In this document: in pieces, positions 32,711 through 40,033 of the stretch
Numbering within the stretch: position 1 is the first letter of the stretch
Layout of the letters: each line of letters begins with the position of its first letter
Source of the DNA: Celeribacter halophilus
GTDB lineage: Bacteria > Pseudomonadota > Alphaproteobacteria > Rhodobacterales > Rhodobacteraceae
Assembly (NCBI RefSeq): GCF_900114135.1
Contig: NZ_FORY01000021.1
Span: 1 to 40,847, forward strand
DNA: 40,847 nt
Direction: 5' to 3'
The notes under the pieces: model-generated
What the model saw: only the letters and a program-made list of their open reading frames with translations
Told to the model about the DNA's origin: nothing
Database searches by the model: none
Translations under genes and position numbers: made by a program

Positions 32711-32735
32711 AAAAATGAAATGCTGTTTCATTTTT
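32711..32735. promoter_or_regulatory. KdgR-type operator between kduD and the IclR gene
   Basis: Ten-base perfect arms AAAAATGAAA and TTTCATTTTT flank TGCTG. The inner 19 bp fit the enterobacterial KdgR-box consensus AATRAAAYRNYRTTTYATT at every position, as I recall that consensus. It lies 88 bp upstream of kduD and 89 bp upstream of the IclR-family gene, midway between the two starts, so one site could control both. Confidence 0.78.
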
Positions 32736-32777
32736 ACAAATGCGCGATTAAAGTCTCTCCACAACGCCCCCGCATAA

Positions 32778-32797
32778 CGCCCCGAATTATTGGGGCG
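32778..32797. repeat. Inverted repeat in the leader of the IclR-family gene
   Basis: Arms CGCCCC and GGGGCG with an 8-nt A/T-rich centre lie 27 nt before the start codon. It could form a small hairpin in the mRNA leader; no U-tract follows, so it is not called a terminator. Confidence 0.4.
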
Positions 32798-32823
32798 CGA
32801 TGCTGATGACTGGAGAGACACGG

Positions 32824-33618
32824 ATGCCTTCCTCTACAAAGCCGGACAAGAAACCCGAAAACGTCGCCTCGGTTCTCAAGGTGTTTTCCGTGCTCGAAAC
32901 CCTGTCGGAAGAAGGCTCTGCCTCATTGGCCCGCATCGCGCAAAAGGCGATGACTTCAAAAGCCACGACCCACCGTCTTTTGCAGACCATGCGCGATCTG
33001 GGATATGTCGAGCAGCAGGCCCAAAGCGACGAGTATCGTCTCACGCTCAAACTGTTTTCCCTCTCGGCGCAGGCGCTGGAGGGGCAGGATCGGTTACTCA
33101 AAGCCACCGAGAGCGGCATGGCGCGGCTGTCACAGGAGACCGGAGAGGCCATCAATCTGGGTGTGATTGACGAGACGGGGCAGGATGTCGTCTATATCCG
33201 GCAGATCGAGTCCAGCTATGCGCTCTCGCTGAAATGCACCGTCGGATCGCGTAACCGGCTCTATTGCACAGCTTTGGGCAAGGCGCTTCTGGCGTGGCGC
33301 GACGCAGCTGAGGTGGACGCCTGTTTGCAAAAGATGAGCTTTGCGCCGGTTGGACCCCAAACCCTCGCGGACGCCTCTGCATTCCGGAACGATCTTGCAC
33401 AGACAAAAGCGCAAGGTTTCGCGGAAGAAATCGAGGAATCAGAAGCCGGTGTGCGCTGTATGGCGGTGCCGGTGCGGGACCAGACCGGCCAATCGGTCGC
33501 GGCGGTCTCCATCGCCTTCCCGCTCTTTCGCTATGACGCGGACCATCGCGAGAACTATATCGCACTTTTGACCCAAGTCGGACGCGAGACCTCTGAAGCA
33601 CTGGGGTATCGCGGTTAA
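32824..33618 (+). CDS. kdgR: IclR-family regulator, probable KdgR
   Basis: The 264-residue protein has an N-terminal winged helix-turn-helix (SLARIAQKAMTSKATTHRLLQTMRDLGYV, about 33-62) and a C-terminal IclR effector domain (GEAINLGVIDETGQDVVYIRQIES, LYCTALGKALLAW, GFAEEIEESEAGVRCMAVPV). KdgR of enterobacteria is an IclR-type repressor released by 2-keto-3-deoxygluconate. The assignment rests on the family, on divergence from kduD-kdgK and on the KdgR-type operator between them. I chose the ATG at 32824 because GGAGAGA is spaced correctly; an upstream in-frame ATG at 32800 is less likely. Confidence 0.83.
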   Translation: MPSSTKPDKKPENVASVLKVFSVLETLSEEGSASLARIAQKAMTSKATTHRLLQTMRDLGYVEQQAQSDEYRLTLKLFSLSAQALEGQDRLLKATESGMARLSQETGEAINLGVIDETGQDVVYIRQIESSYALSLKCTVGSRNRLYCTALGKALLAWRDAAEVDACLQKMSFAPVGPQTLADASAFRNDLAQTKAQGFAEEIEESEAGVRCMAVPVRDQTGQSVAAVSIAFPLFRYDADHRENYIALLTQVGRETSEALGYRG

Positions 33619-33640
33619 TCGGCGCAAACAGGCCCCGCCA

Positions 33641-35065
33641 TTACCCCCAAGGTTTGAAGCCAAAGGTCATGTAGTCACGTTGATACGCGGCTTTCACCGC
33701 CTCTTCGACCTCTCCGTCATAGATATCGGCAAGGGCAAAGGGCACATCTTCCGGCTCGGCCTCGACGGCGGGTGGAGTCACGCCCAGCGCATCGGCCAGA
33801 TACGCAAGATCATCGGCAAGACGGTCTTCGCGCACCACAACATCCGGCAGGGAAAACTCCGCGAATCCCTTAATCACTTCGGATTGCGAGGCCCATGTCC
33901 CGTCCACCCGCACGGAGGTCTGGCCGTTCAGATTGCCCTGCACGAATTTCGCAAATTTCAGAAACGCCTCGCGGTGCTGCTCCCGCGTATAGGCCTCATC
34001 CGGCGCAGCAACGGGCAGCGGCAACTTATAGGTGCTGCGCAGCGTTTCACGGATTTCCCCATAGGTTCTGCCACTGATGTTCAGGATATAGTCGCAGAAC
34101 ACCCGATGCAGCCTTTGGACCGGATGCGAGATCACCGTAAAGCTGCGATGCCCTTTGTTCTGGCGCTTCCACTGGCGCAGCGTCTTTTGCGTGAACTCCC
34201 GCAGCAGCGCGTCAGGCGAAACCCGATCAAGCGCAGACATCCATTCGGCCACGCTCGCCTCCGGTCCGCCCCGCACCGGCATGTAAAGGATCGGCGTTTT
34301 GACAGAGGCCACATAGGTCGGCACGGCGGGCTTGCGACGTGGCTCGAAATTCGGCGTGTCGGACAGGTTGAAATGGTCGATGCTGGACAGATCCGACACC
34401 ATCTCGGCATAATTCAACACCTTGTCCTCAAGCCGCGACGGGTTCTGCACTTTGGTCTTCTGCGTGGTCTTGTTGCGCTCTTGCGTCACTCCGAGGAACC
34501 GCGCCAGACCGTTGAGCACCTCAACATCCTGAATGTCGTCATAATTGATATAAAACGCGGTTTGTCCGGTCATCTGGAGCTGGCGTTGCAGGAAAATCTG
34601 GAACGCTTTGAGCTCGTCGAGCATCTCCTGAAACTCGCGCCTGTTAAACGTGACTTTCGCGGATTTGGCGTCCTTGAGATCCCCCAGACGCCACTGGCCC
34701 GTCACGCTGGCAATCTTGCGGGACACATAGCTTTCCAACGGGTTGCGCGTCAGGATGATCTTGGCGCATTTCGGGTCGTTGAGCACATGGGTCAGGATAC
34801 GCGGGTCGTGATCGTGAAAGAACCGGAAGCCGGACAGACCCTTGGTCTCCTGACGCATCTTGTCCAGAAGAACCGTGGGCCTTGCCTCGCGGGCCTGCAT
34901 TGAGACGCCCAACATCTCCTTTTGCCCAGACTTGCCGATAAAGGCGGGGTTGAAGACCTCCCCCCAGCATTTCAGACCAGGGTAGGAATTGACGTTTTCT
35001 TCCAGAAAATTGGACCCTGTCCGCATCTCGGCAAAAATAACAAAATATTCAAAAGACTGGGCCAT
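33641..35065 (-). CDS. Two-domain sulfotransferase (NodH-like plus second sulfotransferase-like half)
   Basis: The 474-residue cytosolic protein appears to join two PAPS-dependent sulfotransferase folds. The first half has a 5'-phosphosulfate loop in AEMRTGSNFLEE (about 12-23), GEVFNP and a 3'-phosphate-binding LTRNPLESYVSRK (about 106-117), as in NodH/Stf0 enzymes. The second half begins near residue 250 with LYMPVRGGPEASVAEWM, a degenerate 5' loop, then FTVISHPVQRLHRVFCDYI (about 309-327), matching the 3'-phosphate motif FVRHPxxRLxSxY of family-2 sulfotransferases, and ends AAYQRDYMTFGF, a common C-terminus of that family. It would transfer sulfate to a glycan. It starts 3 nt after the GT14 gene with a weak ribosome site, so translation is probably coupled. 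Confidence 0.82.
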   Translation of the reverse strand: MAQSFEYFVIFAEMRTGSNFLEENVNSYPGLKCWGEVFNPAFIGKSGQKEMLGVSMQAREARPTVLLDKMRQETKGLSGFRFFHDHDPRILTHVLNDPKCAKIILTRNPLESYVSRKIASVTGQWRLGDLKDAKSAKVTFNRREFQEMLDELKAFQIFLQRQLQMTGQTAFYINYDDIQDVEVLNGLARFLGVTQERNKTTQKTKVQNPSRLEDKVLNYAEMVSDLSSIDHFNLSDTPNFEPRRKPAVPTYVASVKTPILYMPVRGGPEASVAEWMSALDRVSPDALLREFTQKTLRQWKRQNKGHRSFTVISHPVQRLHRVFCDYILNISGRTYGEIRETLRSTYKLPLPVAAPDEAYTREQHREAFLKFAKFVQGNLNGQTSVRVDGTWASQSEVIKGFAEFSLPDVVVREDRLADDLAYLADALGVTPPAVEAEPEDVPFALADIYDGEVEEAVKAAYQRDYMTFGFKPWG

Positions 35066-35068
35066 AAT

Positions 35069-36766
35069 CTATTTTACCAAGTAAGGGCGCTTGTGGGAAC
35101 GGGCGCGCGTATCGGATTCGTTGCCCATGGGAAAGTCTCCCATGAGGTGAGGTTTCATGCCTTGGTTTTTCAGGTTTTGCAGGAATTGTCCAAACCCTGT
35201 CAAATCCCGCATCCGCGGCGCTTCTGCCAACCGGCGCACATTGCGCGGCGCAATCTCGTCAATAATCATTTGCAGGGGCTCCATCGGGCTTTCGATGAAA
35301 TCCGCCAAAGTCCAGATCCGGATCCGCGCCTTCACCTCACGCGACCGTAGAATGTCGAGATGCTCCGCCTCGATTTTTTGCAGCCGCGCCGCTTCCCGCC
35401 GGATTTCGGAAAAGCTCATGTTCGAACGGAACAGGCTCACCGCCCAAGCGCCGGAGATTACCGAGACCTGCGCATTCGGGTCCGTGGCGACGAGCCAGCT
35501 GATCTCCTGATTGTCTCGCGGCCCGAACATAAAGCACTGGCGTTCGCCTCGCGTGTTCCAGACCAAGGAGGTCAGAAAGCCGCAAGGGTTGTAGTCCCGC
35601 AACCTCGCCTCTGACGACAGAGCGCCGGAAAAGACCTTTTGCTTGCCCGCGAACTCGGCCCCTTCGGGCGCATAAAGGTGCCCGTGGACCCGCGCCCCGA
35701 CAGAGCGCGACAGCCAGCCCTCGAAATCCTCGAACAGATCTGAGAAGCCCTCGAAAATGGAATACGGCCCGCTGGTTTTTCCGTGTTCCTTCCCATGCCC
35801 CGGCATCCGGCTTTGCATATACAGACCTTCACGCCCGTTGACCCGACGCTCAACCGCCTTGGAAAAGATACGGTCAATTTTCCCCGGATTGGGCTCAGCC
35901 CCCTTCATCGGGTTGATCTTGGTATCAAGAAACGTCGCGTAGAGCCGCTCCGCCTTCGGCCAGATTTTGCGCGCCACGAAACAGTCGGAGCGCCGCAGAA
36001 GCTGGAGGTGGTCGTCGTAGAAAATATGCGGCTTTCCCTCATAGTCGAATTTAGACAGGGTCAGAGACCGGCTTTCGATATTATCCGAATAGAGCCGCAC
36101 GAGGGTCTGGTAATAACTCTCATCCGGAATCCAGACCTTTTTGAAATAGGTATCATAGATTTTGCGGTCCGGATCTTCGAGAATGGCCGACAGGGTTTGC
36201 CGCGTCAGACACCACCATTGCGAACCGAGGTGCGGCACCAGTTTGTCCGGAATTTTGCGTTTATAACCGACCTTGCGTTGCCACGTCACATAGCGGTCAA
36301 ACAGACGCCGCTGTTTTTTCCACGAAAACGGGAAACGCAGGGTGAAGCGTTCATGGTCCAACCCGCCGACGGTCCAAGGCACATCCTCGGTCGTGACGCT
36401 CTCGATGAAATTCGTCAAAGGGCGTTCCGCGAGGTATTGTTTGAGGTCTTCGACGGGGCGCAACGGCAGACAGGAGCCGGACGAAAGATAGACGTGGTGC
36501 ACCTCGGGAAAGCGCGAGAGCATCAGCTCTGATGCATCCTGTGATGCCCCCACCAGAGACCATGTCCCCCACTCGCAGGCGCGGCGCTTCGAGAACACCA
36601 CATTTTCAAGATCGGACAGGCTGTTGACGAAGGGTTGATAGCGCTCTTTTTTCACCCGTTGATCCACGTGGATCACGACGGGGCAACCGTGAGATGCCCA
36701 GTGCCGCGCAACCTGTTCGGCGCGATGCAGCGCGGTATGAACCAGCATGACAAACCCGACCGTCAT
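35069..36766 (-). CDS. GT14 (core-2/I-branching type) glycosyltransferase with long C-terminal extension
   Basis: The first half of this 565-residue protein matches the Branch/GT14 family of beta-1,6-N-acetylglucosaminyl- or xylosyltransferases: VGFVMLVHTALHRAEQVARH, VVIHVDQRVKK, HVYLSSGSCLPLRPVEDL, LGSQWWCLTRQTL and WIPDESYYQTL. The second half (about 310-565) has no fold I recognise; I believe it corresponds to a Pfam DUF found with this domain in Rhodobacterales. No signal peptide is present. I chose the ATG at 36766 because it overlaps the upstream glycosyltransferase stop as ATGA. Donor and acceptor are unknown. Gene order places it between two glycosyltransferases and a sulfotransferase. 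Confidence 0.85.
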   Translation of the reverse strand: MTVGFVMLVHTALHRAEQVARHWASHGCPVVIHVDQRVKKERYQPFVNSLSDLENVVFSKRRACEWGTWSLVGASQDASELMLSRFPEVHHVYLSSGSCLPLRPVEDLKQYLAERPLTNFIESVTTEDVPWTVGGLDHERFTLRFPFSWKKQRRLFDRYVTWQRKVGYKRKIPDKLVPHLGSQWWCLTRQTLSAILEDPDRKIYDTYFKKVWIPDESYYQTLVRLYSDNIESRSLTLSKFDYEGKPHIFYDDHLQLLRRSDCFVARKIWPKAERLYATFLDTKINPMKGAEPNPGKIDRIFSKAVERRVNGREGLYMQSRMPGHGKEHGKTSGPYSIFEGFSDLFEDFEGWLSRSVGARVHGHLYAPEGAEFAGKQKVFSGALSSEARLRDYNPCGFLTSLVWNTRGERQCFMFGPRDNQEISWLVATDPNAQVSVISGAWAVSLFRSNMSFSEIRREAARLQKIEAEHLDILRSREVKARIRIWTLADFIESPMEPLQMIIDEIAPRNVRRLAEAPRMRDLTGFGQFLQNLKNQGMKPHLMGDFPMGNESDTRARSHKRPYLVK

Positions 36767-37773
36767 GCCCAGTTCCCCTTGGACATCAGGCCGAGAATTT
36801 CGAGTTGCCGCCAATTGATGTATTTCTCCGACCAGTTGCACCACAGGTCGGGGTCATCTTCGAGCCGGTTGTGATAGGCGAGATATTCGCGCGATCCGGC
36901 ATAGTGCTGTTTGCGCTCAACCTCCTCGCGGGTTTTCTCGACAAAGGTATTCAAGAACTTTGCATGCAGCAGAGCACCAGAGGCCTTTTCCCCGCCTTCG
37001 GTCTCGTAAACCAGATTGAGCCCGCGCGGCAGCAGCATATGGGTCGAATGCATATAGGCATAATTGCGGTGCCATTTGACGAGCGGAATCTTGTTCAGAG
37101 AGGGTGCGCTATAGGGATCATCCTTGAAGAACACCCGAGCACGCGGCCCGCCCTGAATCCAGAGATTGTAATATTCGGGATTGGTGGAAATCATGTAATT
37201 CCCGCTGTCGAACCACTCGGCAATCTCGAACGGGTTCTGCCCCTCGCGGTAAAACTGCGCATCAATCGGCCCTTTCGGATACATGTCGATCAACATGGCC
37301 GAAAAGCTTTTGAGACCCGAATTGTCGAGCCAGTCGGTCAGTGCCTGTATGGGGCGCGTATCGCAAAACGGGAAGACGAAAAATTCGTCCACATCGACGG
37401 TCAGCGTCCAATGCCCGTGGCAATATTTACGCGCGATCCAGTTCATCCAGTGCACGCCAAAAAGCGACTTTCGATAGCTCCCCGCGGTGTGCCAGATCGA
37501 AACATCCTCTTGTTCAAGAAGATATTCCCGAGACCCGTCATCGCTGTCGTTATCCACGAACAGAAAATGACGCACCCCCATATCCCTGTAATACTTCAGG
37601 AAATACGGCAGGCGGATACGCTCGTTCCGCAGGGTGCAGACCAGCAGGATATCATCGGGCCGGATACGCGGGGTATTGTCCTGCACAAGGCTCAACTCCC
37701 GACGTGCCTGAAAGGCCCGCCAGAGCGCGCGTTTGCGCCGCAGCCGCATCTTATATTGCCAAAGCCTGCTCAC
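36763..37773 (-). CDS. Family 2-type glycosyltransferase (copy A)
   Basis: The 336-residue protein is a GT-A glycosyltransferase of the Glyco_tranf_2_4 kind: LVCTLRNERIRLPYFLKYYR, HFLFVDNDSDDG and the metal-binding TVDVDEFFVFP (DxD). The start is a GTG at 37773 (MSRLWQYKMRLRRKRALWRA); alignment with its paralogue at 37939-38958 supports this start. It lacks membrane segments apart from a basic N-terminal helix. Its stop overlaps the GT14 start. The sugar transferred is unknown. Confidence 0.87.
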   Translation of the reverse strand: MSRLWQYKMRLRRKRALWRAFQARRELSLVQDNTPRIRPDDILLVCTLRNERIRLPYFLKYYRDMGVRHFLFVDNDSDDGSREYLLEQEDVSIWHTAGSYRKSLFGVHWMNWIARKYCHGHWTLTVDVDEFFVFPFCDTRPIQALTDWLDNSGLKSFSAMLIDMYPKGPIDAQFYREGQNPFEIAEWFDSGNYMISTNPEYYNLWIQGGPRARVFFKDDPYSAPSLNKIPLVKWHRNYAYMHSTHMLLPRGLNLVYETEGGEKASGALLHAKFLNTFVEKTREEVERKQHYAGSREYLAYHNRLEDDPDLWCNWSEKYINWRQLEILGLMSKGNWA

Positions 37774-37938
37774 CAGTCTGCCTTATGCCCCCGAAACCCG
37801 GTAATCATGATGCCGCAACGCGCCACCCTGTCCAAAGTCTTTGCTATGTAACCTACGGATATTCAAATGAATCGTAAACAATTCAGATCAAATAGCAAAA
37901 TTGTTTAATCCACTACGAAAAAACAGAGGGATTTCGCC
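37774..37938. other. A/T-rich spacer between the glycosyltransferase paralogues
   Basis: This 165-nt gap is clearly richer in A/T than its surroundings (about 37845-37920), which is typical of a promoter region for the leftward copy A-GT14-sulfotransferase genes. I see no pair of hexamers good enough to call and no terminator hairpin for copy B. Confidence 0.4.
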
Positions 37939-38958
37939 CTATTTCTTCCCCCACGTGCCACGACTCATAAGCCCGAGAGCTTCCAGTTGCTCCCAGCCCT
38001 CATAGGCCACCGACCCCTCATGCCAAAGCGTTGGACCACTGATGACAGCATCATAGTAGGCACCAAAAGCATCCGGCTGCGCAAAATGCTGCTTTCGGGT
38101 CTTTTCCTCGACAGACTTCTCCACCGCGATCGGCAGGAATTTCGTATGCAAAAGCACACCGCACAGCCGCGTGTCTCCGGGGCCGTTATAGGCATGGTTA
38201 AGAGCACGGGGCAGCATTGAATGCGTTGAATTGAGGTAGACATACCGCCAATGCCATTTCACAAGAGGCAGCTTGTTCAGCGTCGGCCCGCGCCGTGGAT
38301 CGTCAGCAAAAAACACCCGCTCCCGCGCGCCACCCTGAACCCATAGATTGTCCTTTGGCGCCTGACGCACCGCGCGGTAAGGTTCAGGATCAAAAAACGG
38401 CACAACCTCCAGAGGGTCTTGTCCGACGCGATAGTCTGCCCCGTCAATCGGCCCTTCAGGATACAAATCCAGCATCAAAGCCCCGAACGCCTTCTGCCCC
38501 GTTTCATCAAGAAAAAGCGTCAAATCCCGCAGGGTTCGGGTCTCTTGGAATGGAAAGACAAGCAACTCGTCCGCATCAAGCGTGAGGCACCACTTCCCCC
38601 GCGCATATTTCAACTGAAGCCATGTCGTCCAGTCCAGCCCGAACCGTGCCTGTTTATAGCTTTCCCTTGTAGACCAGAGCGACACATCCGGCTGATCAGA
38701 GAGAAACTCCACAGTTCCGTCATCGCTGTCGTTATCCACAAACAGGAAATGGGTCACCCCAAGGCGGCGATGATAATCCAGAAAATAGGGAAGGCGCAGC
38801 GCCTCATTGCGCAGACATCCCACACAGAGGATGGATGTCTCATCAATGTCGGAGGTCCGGTTCTGTATCACACGCAATTTATGACGCGCTCGAATGGCAC
38901 GCCACAAAAGATACCGTCGCCGGACCCACAGTTTATAGCTCTGCCAGATACGTCTCAA
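37939..38958 (-). CDS. Family 2-type glycosyltransferase (copy B)
   Basis: The 339-residue protein is a full-length paralogue of copy A: VGCLRNEALRLPYFLDYHRR, HFLFVDNDSDDG, TLDADELLVFP (DxD), GPTLNKLPLVKWHWRYVY and LEALGLMSRGTWG align throughout with copy A. The reading frame begins with TTG at 38958 (MRRIWQSYKLWVRRR), which aligns with the GTG of copy A; no ATG gives a complete N-terminus. The two copies share a 23-nt identical stretch encoding VDNDSDDG (37535-37557 and 38717-38739) but have diverged widely elsewhere, so the duplication is old. It lies 79 nt after galE. Confidence 0.86.
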   Translation of the reverse strand: MRRIWQSYKLWVRRRYLLWRAIRARHKLRVIQNRTSDIDETSILCVGCLRNEALRLPYFLDYHRRLGVTHFLFVDNDSDDGTVEFLSDQPDVSLWSTRESYKQARFGLDWTTWLQLKYARGKWCLTLDADELLVFPFQETRTLRDLTLFLDETGQKAFGALMLDLYPEGPIDGADYRVGQDPLEVVPFFDPEPYRAVRQAPKDNLWVQGGARERVFFADDPRRGPTLNKLPLVKWHWRYVYLNSTHSMLPRALNHAYNGPGDTRLCGVLLHTKFLPIAVEKSVEEKTRKQHFAQPDAFGAYYDAVISGPTLWHEGSVAYEGWEQLEALGLMSRGTWGKK

Positions 38959-39037
38959 ATCCGCCCGTCCCCCGTATCAGGGCCAGATGCGAGCCATGCG
39001 CGACAAACCGAAAACACGGCCTCTCGCACATGACATT

Positions 39038-40024
39038 TCACTTCTCATAATGTCCGGTCTGATGCCATTTCCAGGCATCCCCGATCATCTCTGTGAGGTT
39101 GGAACGATCCGGCGACCAGCCAAGTTCCTTGATCGCACGCTCAGACCCCGACACCAGCTTGGTGCAATCACCGGGACGACGGTCGCCCTCGACATAGGGC
39201 ACTTCCATGTTGGTCACCGCCCGCGAATGATCAATCACCTCACGCACGGAGAAGCCCTTACCCGTGCCAAGATTGAACACACGGCTGCCCTTGCCATCTT
39301 CGAGCCATTTCAGCCCCAGAACATGCGCATCGACCAGATCGCAGACATGCACATAGTCACGGATACACGTGCCGTCCGGCGTGACGTAATCCGTGCCGAA
39401 AATGGTCAAGGCATCGCGCTTGCCCGCAATAGCGTCAAGCATGAGCGGGATGAGATGGGTCTCCGGCTGGTGGAATTCCCCGACCTCTGCCTCGGGATCG
39501 CCCCCCGCGACATTGAAATAGCGGAAGATCACCGAATTGAGGCCGAATGCCTGTTCGAAGTTCTCCAGGATATCTTCAATCGCCCGTTTCGACGCGCCGT
39601 AGGAATTGATCGGCAGTTGCACCGATTCTTCGTCCAGAACAACGTTGTCCTGATCGCCATAAGTCGCGCATGTCGAGGAAAAGACAAAGTTCATACAACC
39701 CGCAGCAACCGCGGCCTCGATCAAGGTCAGCGAACCGATGACATTGTTGCGCCAGTATTTCGCAGGATCTTTCATGCTTTCGCCGACCTGCGAGAAGGCC
39801 GCGAAATGCATCACGGCGACAGGGTTATACTTGGCGAAGACCTCATCAAGACGAGCACGATCCAGAAGATCACCCTTCTCGAAAGGCCCGAATTTCACCG
39901 CATCTTCCCAACCCGTAGACAGGTTGTCGAAAGTCACAGGTTCATAACCCGCCGCACGCAACGCCTTACAGGCGTGCGAGCCGATATAGCCCGCACCACC
40001 TGTCACAATTACACATTTTGTCAT
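39038..40024 (-). CDS. galE: UDP-glucose 4-epimerase
   Basis: GalE interconverts UDP-glucose and UDP-galactose (some also the N-acetyl forms). The 328-residue extended SDR has the NAD motif TGGAGYIGSH, the catalytic Ser/Thr region SSTCATYGD, YGASK with Tyr and Lys, FRYFNVAGGDPEAEVGE and RDYVHVCDLVDAH. AAGG precedes the ATG. It starts 9 nt after galU on the same strand, supplying nucleotide sugars that the glycosyltransferases downstream could use. Confidence 0.95.
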   Translation of the reverse strand: MTKCVIVTGGAGYIGSHACKALRAAGYEPVTFDNLSTGWEDAVKFGPFEKGDLLDRARLDEVFAKYNPVAVMHFAAFSQVGESMKDPAKYWRNNVIGSLTLIEAAVAAGCMNFVFSSTCATYGDQDNVVLDEESVQLPINSYGASKRAIEDILENFEQAFGLNSVIFRYFNVAGGDPEAEVGEFHQPETHLIPLMLDAIAGKRDALTIFGTDYVTPDGTCIRDYVHVCDLVDAHVLGLKWLEDGKGSRVFNLGTGKGFSVREVIDHSRAVTNMEVPYVEGDRRPGDCTKLVSGSERAIKELGWSPDRSNLTEMIGDAWKWHQTGHYEK

Positions 40025-40033
40025 TGTCGCACC

